Of a stretch of 64,000 bases of DNA, positions 30,601-40,228 are shown piece after piece. Where the stretch lies: NCBI RefSeq assembly GCF_000621505.1, contig NZ_KK211295.1, forward strand, positions 1 to 64,000. Direction: 5' to 3'. Origin of the DNA: Ruminiclostridium cellobioparum DSM 1351 = ATCC 15832 (lineage in GTDB: Bacteria; Bacillota; Clostridia; Acetivibrionales; DSM-1351). The translations under genes and the position numbers were made by a program. How positions within the stretch are numbered: position 1 is the first letter of the stretch; every line of letters starts with the position of its first letter. The notes under the pieces were generated by a model. That model ran no database searches and was not told the DNA's origin. It worked only from the letters and a program-made list of their open reading frames with translations.

Positions 30601-33600
30601 TTCATCCATATCGGATATGTCATTAAAAAATATGTTTGAATTCCTATGCTTTAAAACAATCTGCCTTGGGTTTTTAACCTGACTATATACGAAAACAGTT
30701 CTGAATAATTCATATCTATCCAAAAGCCTATTGTAGCTTCTTTCCAGTAATTCTGAATCGAATTCTCCGTTTAATACAAAGGATAGCTGTTGGAAATACG
30801 CATTTGAACTCTTATGCGCTATAGAATGTAAAAGGATACCCTCTTGTGACGGAGATAATGGATATATCTTTTCAATTCTACCATCATACTTTTTCAATAT
30901 GCTCCCAAATTCATATATAGACATCTCGTATTCGCCATAATCAGAAGGTGTTGCTTCAACTACTTTCCTGTTCATGCAGTGATTTATAACTGTATACAGA
31001 TTACTCTTAAAACTCTCAACCATAATGGCTATCATTGTCTCGTTGTAATCTTTTCTGTTGTAAACAATATTTATCGTCAACTTTTTATTTATTACCATAA
31101 ATATAATATCAAGTACATGTGATCTTTCTAGGAACATACCTGGTATTGAACAAATATATTGAGATGATAAACCATCATACTTTAATAAATCTTCATCTCC
31201 GCCAAACTCCCCAAGGTAGCTGAAGGATATATCAGCAATCCGGTTAGTCTCTATACTTTTCCTGCCTTCATTGTCAACAATATTCTTTAAAATATTGTAC
31301 CCAATACCGCGTTTAGGCAATCTTCTATTGCTCTCTTTTACACTCTTGATTTGGTCTGAGATGCTATTTGATACAGATATATCTAATAAAAATGGATGTA
31401 TTGATTCAAAACACCCCACTGTCCTTGAAACATCAAGATTTTCAACGGCTCCCTCTCTAGCGTTAGAGATTATGTCAATCACCATTTTATCAATGTTCAG
31501 ATTATTTTTAATTGTCAGGCCCAGAGCAGCCAGAAGGATGTCTTCACCTTTAGTATTATACGCTCTGTTTACATCATTCAATAATTTTTCAGTCTCTTCC
31601 TTTGGCAAGAGCAGCTGGTATGTTTCATTTTCCTCATGCTGATATTCATTAAACAACTCGTCCTTAGGTAATCTAACTGTATCCAGAGCCTCGATATTTT
31701 CCCAATACTCAATTTCTCTATATAATTCATCATCCTTTGTGTATGCTTGAACCCTTTCCGACCACTCTTTGAAAGAGCCGGTCTTTGGTCCCAAACTCAT
31801 TTCTTCGTTATTAATAATTTGCTTATAAAGGGTTGAAATATCCTCGTACAATATTTCACAGGATACTCTATCTACCACTAATGAATTTACACCAAACAAT
31901 AGATAATCGCACTCATCGGTTTTCAGTAAATTAACTTGTACTACTCTGAGCACTTCTTCCTGAGTTGAAAGTTCTTTAATAATCTTTTGGACCTCGTTTG
32001 AGTAATCTTCGACCCCTCTTATATCATATGTCACTAAATTATATAGATTAGCTTCCATTCCTCTATTATAAAGTGATATTCCATCTTCAATTTCACATGA
32101 AATTCTTAAAGCATCATGATGCTCAATAAGTTTATCACATACCATTTCAATGTGACGTTCATCTAGCCTGCCTGTGGAACAAAACATAATAATATAGGCA
32201 TAAGAACCTCTTTCCAGAACTTTGGAATTAATTATCCAACTATGTAAAGGAACTAAAGGTATATTGCCTTCCAGGTACCCCTCCATAATCTCTTTTGGAC
32301 TCAGACTAACATGAGAGCTGAGTTGTTCTATGGTCTTGTATTCAAATACATCTTCGAAATTCAGCACCATCCCCAATTTGTTCATGCGTGCTAAAATCTG
32401 TATAATCTTAATAGAGTCCCCTCCCACATTAAAAAAGTTATCTCGTATACCCACTGTATCAAGTCCCAGCACTTCTTTCCATATATCTACCAGTTTTTCT
32501 TCAATCTCGTTTCTAGGAGCCACATATTCCTGAGTTAAATAAACAGCCTTCATCTCTAATAACGCGTTTCTGTCTACTTTTCCGCTCAAAGTTAGTGGTA
32601 TGGATTCAACTTTAATGTAGTATAAAGGTATCATATAATCTGGCAATCTACTTGCCAGGTATTCTCTTATATTGGCCAAATCCGCATCACCGCTGCATAC
32701 CAGATAAGCCACCAAGCATTTATCGTTGTTGTAATCCGCCTTCGCCATGACTATGGCTTCTTCAATTAATTCATGTGTACGGAGTACGGATTCCACTTCT
32801 TTCAGCTCTATTCTATATCCCCTTATTTTGACCTGCTGGTCTATTCTACCTAAAAATTCAACATTACCATCAGGCAGCCATCTTGCTAAATCTCCAGTCC
32901 TGTACATAATCTCCAATGGTTTAAATGGATTCAATATGAACTTTTCATTAGTTAGTTCAGGTAAATTTAGGTAGCCTTTGGATACTCCATCCCCTGAGAT
33001 ACATAGCTCCCCTTCGAGCCCAGGAACCTGTATTTGTCCGAAACTATTTAATATGTATACATGTGTGTTATTTGAAGGTTTTCCAATAGGGACCTTGGTT
33101 GTTCGGGTATTGAACGGTATTCTGTAGTGCAAAGTGTCATCTGAACATTCACTCTGTCCATATGCATTGAACAGTTCTATATTCTCATACTCTGTATAGA
33201 AACTATTTACAACTTGGGGCCGCACTTCTTCACCTGTCAGCACTATTTTCTTTAAGTTTTCCAACTTAAGCTTCTCATCTCCAAAAGATGTTATAAAGTC
33301 CATATAACCAGCCAAGAATGAAGGAATTAATTCAAGTACCGTCACACCATCATTATCCACTCTCTTGAAAAGCTTGTATGGATTCTCCATAACACCCTCA
33401 GGGTAGAGAACCACCTTGCCGCCAATAATTATCGGTGCTAAAGCTAACCAGATTGATGCTACAAAATTGATGCTGAGATTATGACTCAGGACACTTTTTT
33501 CATCCAACCCCAGTAAATTTATTTTCGTAAAAGCGTGATTGGTTATGCCGTAATGGTTGAGTACAATTCCTTTGGGATTGCCAGTGACCCCCGAAGTGTA

Positions 33601-36600
33601 AATTATACATGCCGGATCGGACGAAGAGTTAATAACACTCAGATTTGAGCCGTTGGTTTTATAAAGTTCTTTCGAATTTATCCAGAGTATTTCCCTATCA
33701 AATCCGAGGTCTGAATCTATATCTCTATTGGTCAATATTATAAAACTTTGGCTGTCCGAAAGAATGTACTTTATCCTTTCACGGGGATATTTAGAGTCTA
33801 TAGGCAGGTACGCACCGCCTGCCTTCAGGACAGCCAAAATTCCTATTATGAACTCCGGCTTTCTATCCATCAGTATGGCAACAATCGTTCCAGCTTTAAC
33901 TCCTTTCTCTCTAAGGCTTCTTGCTAGCTTGTTAGCCAAAGTGTTAAGTTCTCTATAGGTTATATGTTCATTTTCGAACTCTATCGCTGTCTTGTCAGGC
34001 GTCAGCTTCACTTGCTCCTGGAAAAGCTGGTATATAGTTTTCTCCTTCTGGTATTCCCTGAAGCTGTTATTAAAGCTGAGATTTCTATCAATCTCCTCAT
34101 CAGTCAAAATATTTATCTTACTAACCGCTATATTTGTATTACAGGTTACCTGCCTTAAGATTCGAATGAAATGTTCAGGTAGGTTTGCAATTTGCTCCCC
34201 ATCAAACGCTGAGGAATTGTATATCAGCTTTACTTGCAGATTCCTACCAGGAAAGACTTTGACACTCAAATCGTACATTGTCTGCTCGTACATATCGAAA
34301 CTATCTACCCAAAAGTCAGACTCTTGCCCGCTTCCTGATTCAGCGTTCTGTTCCGGCAGATTCAAGTAGATAATAACATGCTCAATCAGCTTGTCCTTCA
34401 GCTGAGTCCTCGACTGTATCTCTGCCAACGAGAAATAGCTGTTCTTCATACTTCCAACAGCATCATGCTGTACCCTCTCCAGCAACTTAGTAAAAGTCAG
34501 TCTTGATTCATCCATTCTGATTCTCACAGGTATGGTGTTTATGAATAATCCGGCCATGCTTTCGATGCCATTAAGTTCAGGGGGTCTCCCTGACACTACT
34601 GCTCCGAACGTCACATCCTGAGTGTTATTGTAATAACCTAGAAGGATACCCCATATTGTGTTAAAGATATTGCTTGTTGTGGTCTGGTGTCTTCTTGCAA
34701 TTTCACGAAGCCCTGTTGTCAGTTCTTCTCCAATTGAGAACTCCACTTCCTTTTGTACATATTCCTGGCCCGTTTCACCCTTTCTATAGCCAGGGAGTGA
34801 TACCTGCTGTTCATAACCATTCAGGTAATCCTCCCAGTACTTCAGCGCCTCATCCTTGTTCTGTCCGTACAGCCAATGGATGAACTGGCTGTACGGGGAT
34901 ATTTTCTTTAAATCGGTTGAGATACCCAGCTTAATTGAGTTATATATCTCAAAAAATTCACCAATAATTATATTGGTTGACCAACCGTCCATTATAATAT
35001 GATGATGGCTAAACACTACAACATGAGAATCATTATCTGTTTTAAATACCAAAAACCTGATCAGTATTTCCTTAGTAAGGTCAAACTCCCTCTTCTTATC
35101 ATTATCTTTTGCCTCTTCCATATATTGAGTTCTTTGTAGCTCGTCCATGTGCGATATATCTTCAAAAGCTATCTGCGCTTTTCTATTTCTCAGTACTATC
35201 TGTCTCGGACTTGTCAACCCATTATAGGCAAAAGCAGTCCTGAACAGTTCATAGCGTTGTATAAGAATATCAATAGTTTTCTCCAGATATTCCAGTCTAA
35301 AATCACCCTTTAAATTAAAGGATAATTGCTGGAAATAAGCTGTTGAATCTCTGTGTAGAACAGAATGAAGGAGAATTCCTTCTTGAAGTGGGGACAAAGG
35401 ATATATTTTTTCTATGTTGCTATCAAACATTCCTGCCAGGCTTTCATATTCCTCTGAAGAGATACCATACTGCCCCTCATCAGATTCGTCACTCAGATAA
35501 TATTCGGAATTTATGTCGGTTCCATTTAAATTTAGCACCACATGCGAACTAAGTCTCTCTATGGTCTTATACTCAAAAAAATCCTCAACATTAAGCTTCA
35601 TACCAAGCTTGTTCATGCGTGCTAAAATCTGTATAACTTTTATGGAGTCTCCACCGACATAAAAGAAATTGTCCCTTATACCTATTTTTTCATTTCTCAG
35701 CACATCTCCCCATATATTAACCATACTCTCCTCGATTTCATTCCTTGGAGCTACATATTGTTCTTCCAAAAATACAGGCTTAATCGCTGAAAGTTTTTTT
35801 CTGTCTATTTTACCGTTAGGTGTTAAAGGCATTGCTTCCACCTTCATAAAATAGGAGGGTATCATATATTCCGGCAATTCTTCCGCCAGATAATCCCTTA
35901 TATTTACTAAAATGGTCTCACTGTCGCTTATTAAGAAAGCTACCAAGCTTCTACTGCCATCATCCGTTTCGCTGAAAACCACAACAGCCTCTTTTATCAG
36001 CTGGTGCTTACGAAGTATGTTCTCTATTTCTTCCAGCTCGATCCTGTATCCTCTTATCTTGACCTGCTGGTCCGCTCTTCCCAAGAACTCAATATTCCCG
36101 TCGGGTAGCCATCTTGCCATATCCCCTGTCCGATACATTCGCTCTCCTTCTCTGAAAGGATTTGATACAAATTTATCATCGGTCAATTCAGGCAAATTTA
36201 AATACCCCCTGGCTACTCCATCACCCCCAATATACAGTTCACCAGCTATACCAATGGGCAGTAACTCCATATTACTACTGAATATATATATATAGGTGTT
36301 GTCTATAGGCTTCCCGATATTCACCTCATCATCTTCTCTTAGATCCTTAATGGCAGACCAAATTGTAGTTTCGGTCGGTCCATACATATTATATAGCTTT
36401 GTGTTCTGAAGTTTCTTCAATTCATTAAAAAGTGTCCTTGGTAAAGCCTCTCCGCCTACCATTAGCTCTTTTAATCCGCTTAAGCAGGATAACCCTTGCT
36501 CATCGTTTATCAACATTTGTAATCTGGAAGGAGTCATTTGAACCATATCAATCAGATTTCCTAAAATAAGCTTGGCCAGCATTTCAGGATTTTTTTGCTC

Positions 36601-38049
36601 TTCTTCATTAGCCAGGAACACTTTCATGCCTAATGCTAATGGTAGTAACGTCTCCAATATGAAAATATCAAAGGATACTGTTGTTACAGCAAGTATGGAT
36701 TTCCCTTCTTTAAATTCTATCTTTCGTGAAACACCATTGATAAAATTAGTAATTGATTGGAGTTCAATCATCACTCCCTTAGGTTTCCCGGTAGATCCGG
36801 AGGTATACAGCACATATCCCAGAGATTTTGGTGATATGGAACTATCTATATCTATATTTAAACTATTTCCTTCATATAGGCTGCTATCCTCAAGCTCTAT
36901 CACTTCTCCACTAAAAAAATCGTGATTAATGAGGTCTTTTTGAGTTAGCAATAGTCTGGATTTGCTGTCTTCAATCATAAACTTGATCCGCTCTTTAGGG
37001 AAATCGGGATCAATAGGTAAAAACGTGCAGCCTGCTTTTAATATACCTATAATCGCTGCTATCAAATTAGTGGTACGTTTCATTGCAATACTTACTATAC
37101 TTTCAGTTCCTGTATTCTTTTCTTTTAATAACCAAGCGATTCTATTTGCTCTCTTATTTAGTTCAAAATACGTAATACATTCTCCTTCAAAACAGAGTGC
37201 TATGTTTTGAGGCACTTTTCCTACCTGTTTTTGAAATAGTGATACAATAGTTTTTTTACGATCATATGAATTAGTTGAATTATTAAACTGCTCCAAGATC
37301 AAGTTTTTTTCTATTTCGGACATAATATTGATTTGATTTAATTTTATACTAGGATTTTGAACAGCAGAAGCAAGAAATGCGATAAATTGATTAGCAATGC
37401 AGTCAATACTGCTTTTTTTATATGAGTTTGTATCATACTCTATATTCAAGTCGATATTTGAACCAATATTAAACGAAAATATTATGCCGGCTCCTGAGTT
37501 TTCGATTGAATACTCGTCATGAATACTTTTCTCTAAAACAATAATATTAGGTGTTGCATTTGTTTCTTGTATGAAGTTCAAACTCTCCATAACCATCTGA
37601 ATTGACAGATTTTTGTTTTCATCTGCTTCAACAATTGTATTCTTTACTTCCAAAATAGAATCTCTAAAACTTGTTTCTTCATTTATATTAAATCTTAGGG
37701 GGAGAAAACTATTAATCTGTTTGATATTCTTTTTAGATTTGAATGCGGGCATTGCAAAAAGTATATCATTTTTACCAGTATACCTGTTCACAAGAACCAT
37801 TACCCCACATACAAAAATAACAAAAGCTCCATATTTAGATTCCTTGGCAATCGACATAGTTCTCTGAACGATATTAACAGGAATTTTATAGCTTAACCTA
37901 TCACTTGTAATATTATGACCCTGATGTCTGAAATTATTGGCATTGAATGTGCTAAACTCATCAATTCCTTCGAGTTTTTTCAGCCAGTATTCTTTTTCTT
38001 TTACCAATTCACTTGCTGAATATAATATATTCTGTGTATATCTATCCAT
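27697..38049 (-). CDS. Non-ribosomal peptide synthetase, C*-A(Gly)-T-C-A-T-E(inactive)-C-A-T
   Basis: 3450 residues, RBS AGGAGAAT. Layout: a half condensation domain (1-235, no HHxxxDG), A1 (TSGSTG near 418), T1 (GGDSIK near 798), C (HHIIMDG near 1016), A2 (TSGVTG near 1488), T2 (near 1875), an epimerase-type domain (about 1920-2360), C (HHVIMDG near 2530), A3 (TSGTTG near 3001) and a terminal carrier domain (GINSM near 3396). The A1 pocket reads DILQMGMIW, Gly-type. A2 and A3 share the unusual VAWEVTADD: Asp235, which holds the alpha-amino group, is Val, and V235, W239 and D331 match the published beta-Ala code. The epimerase has NSLVVDR where HHxxxDG is expected and lacks EGHGRE, so it is probably inactive. 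No TE follows the last carrier domain. Confidence 0.94.
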   Translation of the reverse strand: MDRYTQNILYSASELVKEKEYWLKKLEGIDEFSTFNANNFRHQGHNITSDRLSYKIPVNIVQRTMSIAKESKYGAFVIFVCGVMVLVNRYTGKNDILFAMPAFKSKKNIKQINSFLPLRFNINEETSFRDSILEVKNTIVEADENKNLSIQMVMESLNFIQETNATPNIIVLEKSIHDEYSIENSGAGIIFSFNIGSNIDLNIEYDTNSYKKSSIDCIANQFIAFLASAVQNPSIKLNQINIMSEIEKNLILEQFNNSTNSYDRKKTIVSLFQKQVGKVPQNIALCFEGECITYFELNKRANRIAWLLKEKNTGTESIVSIAMKRTTNLIAAIIGILKAGCTFLPIDPDFPKERIKFMIEDSKSRLLLTQKDLINHDFFSGEVIELEDSSLYEGNSLNIDIDSSISPKSLGYVLYTSGSTGKPKGVMIELQSITNFINGVSRKIEFKEGKSILAVTTVSFDIFILETLLPLALGMKVFLANEEEQKNPEMLAKLILGNLIDMVQMTPSRLQMLINDEQGLSCLSGLKELMVGGEALPRTLFNELKKLQNTKLYNMYGPTETTIWSAIKDLREDDEVNIGKPIDNTYIYIFSSNMELLPIGIAGELYIGGDGVARGYLNLPELTDDKFVSNPFREGERMYRTGDMARWLPDGNIEFLGRADQQVKIRGYRIELEEIENILRKHQLIKEAVVVFSETDDGSRSLVAFLISDSETILVNIRDYLAEELPEYMIPSYFMKVEAMPLTPNGKIDRKKLSAIKPVFLEEQYVAPRNEIEESMVNIWGDVLRNEKIGIRDNFFYVGGDSIKVIQILARMNKLGMKLNVEDFFEYKTIERLSSHVVLNLNGTDINSEYYLSDESDEGQYGISSEEYESLAGMFDSNIEKIYPLSPLQEGILLHSVLHRDSTAYFQQLSFNLKGDFRLEYLEKTIDILIQRYELFRTAFAYNGLTSPRQIVLRNRKAQIAFEDISHMDELQRTQYMEEAKDNDKKREFDLTKEILIRFLVFKTDNDSHVVVFSHHHIIMDGWSTNIIIGEFFEIYNSIKLGISTDLKKISPYSQFIHWLYGQNKDEALKYWEDYLNGYEQQVSLPGYRKGETGQEYVQKEVEFSIGEELTTGLREIARRHQTTTSNIFNTIWGILLGYYNNTQDVTFGAVVSGRPPELNGIESMAGLFINTIPVRIRMDESRLTFTKLLERVQHDAVGSMKNSYFSLAEIQSRTQLKDKLIEHVIIYLNLPEQNAESGSGQESDFWVDSFDMYEQTMYDLSVKVFPGRNLQVKLIYNSSAFDGEQIANLPEHFIRILRQVTCNTNIAVSKINILTDEEIDRNLSFNNSFREYQKEKTIYQLFQEQVKLTPDKTAIEFENEHITYRELNTLANKLARSLREKGVKAGTIVAILMDRKPEFIIGILAVLKAGGAYLPIDSKYPRERIKYILSDSQSFIILTNRDIDSDLGFDREILWINSKELYKTNGSNLSVINSSSDPACIIYTSGVTGNPKGIVLNHYGITNHAFTKINLLGLDEKSVLSHNLSINFVASIWLALAPIIIGGKVVLYPEGVMENPYKLFKRVDNDGVTVLELIPSFLAGYMDFITSFGDEKLKLENLKKIVLTGEEVRPQVVNSFYTEYENIELFNAYGQSECSDDTLHYRIPFNTRTTKVPIGKPSNNTHVYILNSFGQIQVPGLEGELCISGDGVSKGYLNLPELTNEKFILNPFKPLEIMYRTGDLARWLPDGNVEFLGRIDQQVKIRGYRIELKEVESVLRTHELIEEAIVMAKADYNNDKCLVAYLVCSGDADLANIREYLASRLPDYMIPLYYIKVESIPLTLSGKVDRNALLEMKAVYLTQEYVAPRNEIEEKLVDIWKEVLGLDTVGIRDNFFNVGGDSIKIIQILARMNKLGMVLNFEDVFEYKTIEQLSSHVSLSPKEIMEGYLEGNIPLVPLHSWIINSKVLERGSYAYIIMFCSTGRLDERHIEMVCDKLIEHHDALRISCEIEDGISLYNRGMEANLYNLVTYDIRGVEDYSNEVQKIIKELSTQEEVLRVVQVNLLKTDECDYLLFGVNSLVVDRVSCEILYEDISTLYKQIINNEEMSLGPKTGSFKEWSERVQAYTKDDELYREIEYWENIEALDTVRLPKDELFNEYQHEENETYQLLLPKEETEKLLNDVNRAYNTKGEDILLAALGLTIKNNLNIDKMVIDIISNAREGAVENLDVSRTVGCFESIHPFLLDISVSNSISDQIKSVKESNRRLPKRGIGYNILKNIVDNEGRKSIETNRIADISFSYLGEFGGDEDLLKYDGLSSQYICSIPGMFLERSHVLDIIFMVINKKLTINIVYNRKDYNETMIAIMVESFKSNLYTVINHCMNRKVVEATPSDYGEYEMSIYEFGSILKKYDGRIEKIYPLSPSQEGILLHSIAHKSSNAYFQQLSFVLNGEFDSELLERSYNRLLDRYELFRTVFVYSQVKNPRQIVLKHRNSNIFFNDISDMDESQRIEHVEKWKEADKRNGFDLTSDILMRISVFKTSENSFIVVWSFHHVIMDGWSTNIIIDEFLNIYNSLKGNKQVEAGVVYPYSNFIEWLQRQNKTKALEYWEDYFNGYEQQVSLPRINNYINAKKDIQKEFTFSFGMDLTKEFIAISRMHQVTISNLFNAVWAILLASYNNTRDVAFGIVVSGRPPELAGVEQMVGLFINTIPVRVRMTDDALTFKSLLECIQNESITNIRNSYFPLAEIQSRTELKEKLIEHIIIHLNLPEQEASGQEVQDIDFSVDGFEMYEQTMYDLNVKVIQDKDLTVKLVYNPTVYNEELMRNLPEHFKNIIKQIVWNVDIPVNRIDILTDDERRQILSEFNDTYVDCNITKTINELFQEQVKRSPDKIALVIEGKQKTYRELNIMSNKLARSLREKGVTGGTIVGVLLERSYELVVAILAILKAGAGYLPLDSKYPHERIEYMLQDSKAHILLTNTVLYSEFKFDREILDINDEQLYIPHGSNLKSENSFFHPACIIYTSGTTGNPKGVVLNHKGIINHAYTKIKVLGINDQSILSHNLSINFVASIWLVFAPLFTGAKLIMYPEKLIQNSYMLLKRINDDNVTILELIPSFMAGYLDFIRSRSDSKLDLLNLKKIVLTGEEVKAQIVNNFFSEYSDIELYNAYGQSECSDDTLHYKIPYNLETAIVPIGKPSNNTYVYILNKFGQLQVPWMEGELYIGGAGLATGYLDKPELTDEKFIPNPFKHGERMYRTGDMAKWSQDGNVEFLGRLDHEVKIRGYRIELGEIEEQLTKIQGINEAVVVPVENDDNKYLCAYIVSDIELKNSQIKATLSRKLPFYMIPLEYIRIDKIPLNNNGKLDYKSLPSAKICENDEDDNLSTLEIDSIEYKLIGILMDTLKIVVPSSGAILDSLLESLGINSMTFIKMIVTIESTFGIEFEDNELDYTKYPNLNSLAEYVRKRQNVDEKGVLN

Positions 38050-38089
38050 ATACGAATTCTCCTAATACTATTACTTTTAACAACACTTA

Positions 38090-39388
38090 TTACTTGTATT
38101 CGAGAAGTTCTGATTTAAAGATCTCAAACTTTGTACGCCATTGCTCGGGCCACATTTTTTTTGATATTTCTTCTGCCACTGTTGAAAATGTTTCTTGAAT
38201 TCCTTCTTTTCCTTGCAAATTTTCCATTCTTCTTTTATATTCGTTATAATAGCTGGAATCAAGCACCTCTTTCCTGATCTTTATTAATTCGCTATAATCT
38301 CTTTGTTCATTAAACTTTTCTATTGCAAGCAAAACTTTATTTACAATAATCTCATTAGGATCCCCTTTATATAGATTTTGTATAAAATTTAAATAAGGAG
38401 GAAAAAATACAGGGCCTAGAATTAGTTTTTTTAATGACTCTGATCTTTCACTTATGACCCAGAAAATAGCGTCAAACACTGTGAAGATTTCCGGTAAGCC
38501 GGTGCTGTTTCCTCTAGTCACGCCTGTCTCAATCAGCGTTGGATTATCTCTAAATTCCTGGAACAAATAGTTCTGCATAGTATAACCTTGCCTTATAAGG
38601 GGTGAACACAATATATAGTCTGCTCCTGCAGTATCTAAAATGTCGAAAGTATCTTTAAATAATTCCAGTGATTGTCTACCATTCATACCTGGAATTCCTA
38701 TCAGGATATTCGCATTAGAAAAAAAACCTATCCTGCGAATATTTTCTATTGCAGAATAGATATTTTCATCAGTAATCCCCTTATTAAGCCAATGGTTTCT
38801 AATCCACTCGTTTGCGACCTCAGCTCCAAACTCAATAACAACCTTTCGTCCTATCTTACCTTTCAATTTGGCTAATTTTTTTTCATTAATACTTGATGCA
38901 CGGGTTTCAAGATAAAAAAACATAGCTTTTCTGTTAAATAAATTACCTTGATTAAACATTTCATCAAAAGCTTCATCCGTAAGCTCTTCCGGATTAAGAC
39001 AATCATGTCCGGATATCAGTTCCGAGACTCCCGGGTCTACTAAAACCCCTCTTTGCTGTTCGAATTTTCTTCTTACAGCTTTTGCATACAAATTGGAATC
39101 TATTTTGTTAAGAGCAGCCATTTTGGCATATCCAGCTATGTTTCTGGAAAAATAATCACAAAAACTACAACCCAGAAATATTCCATTTCTATTACAATGT
39201 GGACACCCTGAAGTTTCAAGGATAGTTATATTAATCCATTTATCAGTGGTGTTGTTCTTCTTGTTCATGTCACTAACTATATTATTGTATAGCTCCTCAG
39301 GATTACATCTAACCGCTTCGTCATAACACTCTTTATACCTGTTTGTAACCGGTTGCCATATTCGTGATATTACTTCTTCGATAAACAT
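38090..39388 (-). CDS. Radical SAM protein resembling the TIGR01210/Elp3-like group
   Basis: 432 residues; RBS GGGGGA before ATG. The cluster region reads SGCPHCNRNGIFLGCSFCDY, four cysteines spaced CxxC-x8-CxxC instead of the classical CX3CX2C. This arrangement, and the later IEFGAEVANEWIR and ILIGIPGMN stretches of the barrel, recall the TIGR01210 (archaeosine-synthase-related) and Elp3-like radical SAM proteins. No SPASM or B12-binding domain is evident. It lies 40 bp upstream of the 3450-aa NRPS and downstream of the thioesterase in the same direction, so it is probably a tailoring enzyme. The reaction cannot be told from sequence. Confidence 0.8.
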   Translation of the reverse strand: MFIEEVISRIWQPVTNRYKECYDEAVRCNPEELYNNIVSDMNKKNNTTDKWINITILETSGCPHCNRNGIFLGCSFCDYFSRNIAGYAKMAALNKIDSNLYAKAVRRKFEQQRGVLVDPGVSELISGHDCLNPEELTDEAFDEMFNQGNLFNRKAMFFYLETRASSINEKKLAKLKGKIGRKVVIEFGAEVANEWIRNHWLNKGITDENIYSAIENIRRIGFFSNANILIGIPGMNGRQSLELFKDTFDILDTAGADYILCSPLIRQGYTMQNYLFQEFRDNPTLIETGVTRGNSTGLPEIFTVFDAIFWVISERSESLKKLILGPVFFPPYLNFIQNLYKGDPNEIIVNKVLLAIEKFNEQRDYSELIKIRKEVLDSSYYNEYKRRMENLQGKEGIQETFSTVAEEISKKMWPEQWRTKFEIFKSELLEYK

Positions 39389-39487
39389 TAGTGTGTATCC
39401 CCCATATTTAGCTATGCTATTACTGACAATTCAAAAAAGACTTAAATCTAGATCTACACCCGATATTATACTTTTAAAAGAATGTAC

Positions 39488-40228
39488 TCAACCAAAAGTG
39501 GATTGCGTATAGCATTCCTGGTTTTTGTTTATCAATGTCTTATTAATTACATCAATAATTTCTCTAGATTTATGATTAATAAAAAAATGATCACCTTCAA
39601 ATTCCAACACCCTACAATTTTTTGAAGTACCTAGCGCCCACATACTCATATTTTCAAGATTAACATCTTCATCTTTGTTACTGAAGAATGCAGTTATGTC
39701 GCAATTAAGTTTATTTTTTTTGGGTGTATATACATATTTTTCAACAAGCTTATAATCGGCTCTTAAAATTGGAATATAAATCGCCATTAACTCTTTATAT
39801 TCAAAGAACTCCTTAGGGGTTCCGCCAATTTTAAACAATTCCTCCTTAAATTCATCGTCAGGCAATAAATGAATTATTTTTTCATCACCTTTTATAAATG
39901 GAGGATACCTTCCAGAGACAAATAAATGTATTGGCTCCCGATTACCTAATTCCATTATCTTATGAGTCAATTCATAAGCAAGCAGACTTCCCATGCTATG
40001 TCCGAAAATTGCATATTCCGTCTCTTCTATATCATTGCTTATATTCATATATATATCATTTATAGACTCATCTATACAACTTGATAATGGTTCAGCAAAA
40101 CGCTTTCCCCTACCAGCCAGCTCTATAGGATTTAATTCTATCGAACTATGTAAATACTTTTTCCATTTAATATATGCCATTGCAGATCCGCCTGCATATG
40201 GCAAACAAAATAGTTTTATTTTACTCAT
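39488..40228 (-). CDS. Type II thioesterase (SrfAD/GrsT family)
   Basis: 246 residues, the usual size of editing thioesterases of NRPS clusters. The N-terminus LFCLPYAGGSAMAY, the nucleophile elbow GHSMG near residue 86 and the catalytic-His segment EGDHFFI near 222 are present. Such enzymes remove wrong acyl groups from carrier domains in the cytoplasm. It is the first enzyme gene of the NRPS operon, with RBS GAGGTAGGG. Since no integral TE is visible in the window, it could also take part in release, but that is inference. Confidence 0.93.
   Translation of the reverse strand: MSKIKLFCLPYAGGSAMAYIKWKKYLHSSIELNPIELAGRGKRFAEPLSSCIDESINDIYMNISNDIEETEYAIFGHSMGSLLAYELTHKIMELGNREPIHLFVSGRYPPFIKGDEKIIHLLPDDEFKEELFKIGGTPKEFFEYKELMAIYIPILRADYKLVEKYVYTPKKNKLNCDITAFFSNKDEDVNLENMSMWALGTSKNCRVLEFEGDHFFINHKSREIIDVINKTLINKNQECYTQSTFG

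Noticed and set aside
32750-34020. A2/A3 of the 3450-aa NRPS as ornithine or diaminobutyrate activators
   Set aside because: Glu278 and Asp331 would suit a basic side chain, but loss of Asp235 and the presence of panD favour beta-Ala. Kept as an alternative only.
18052-38049. Possibility of a closthioamide-like pathway because of beta-alanine
   Set aside because: That pathway is NRPS-independent; here the chemistry is plainly modular NRPS, and no ATP-grasp or thioamide genes are visible.
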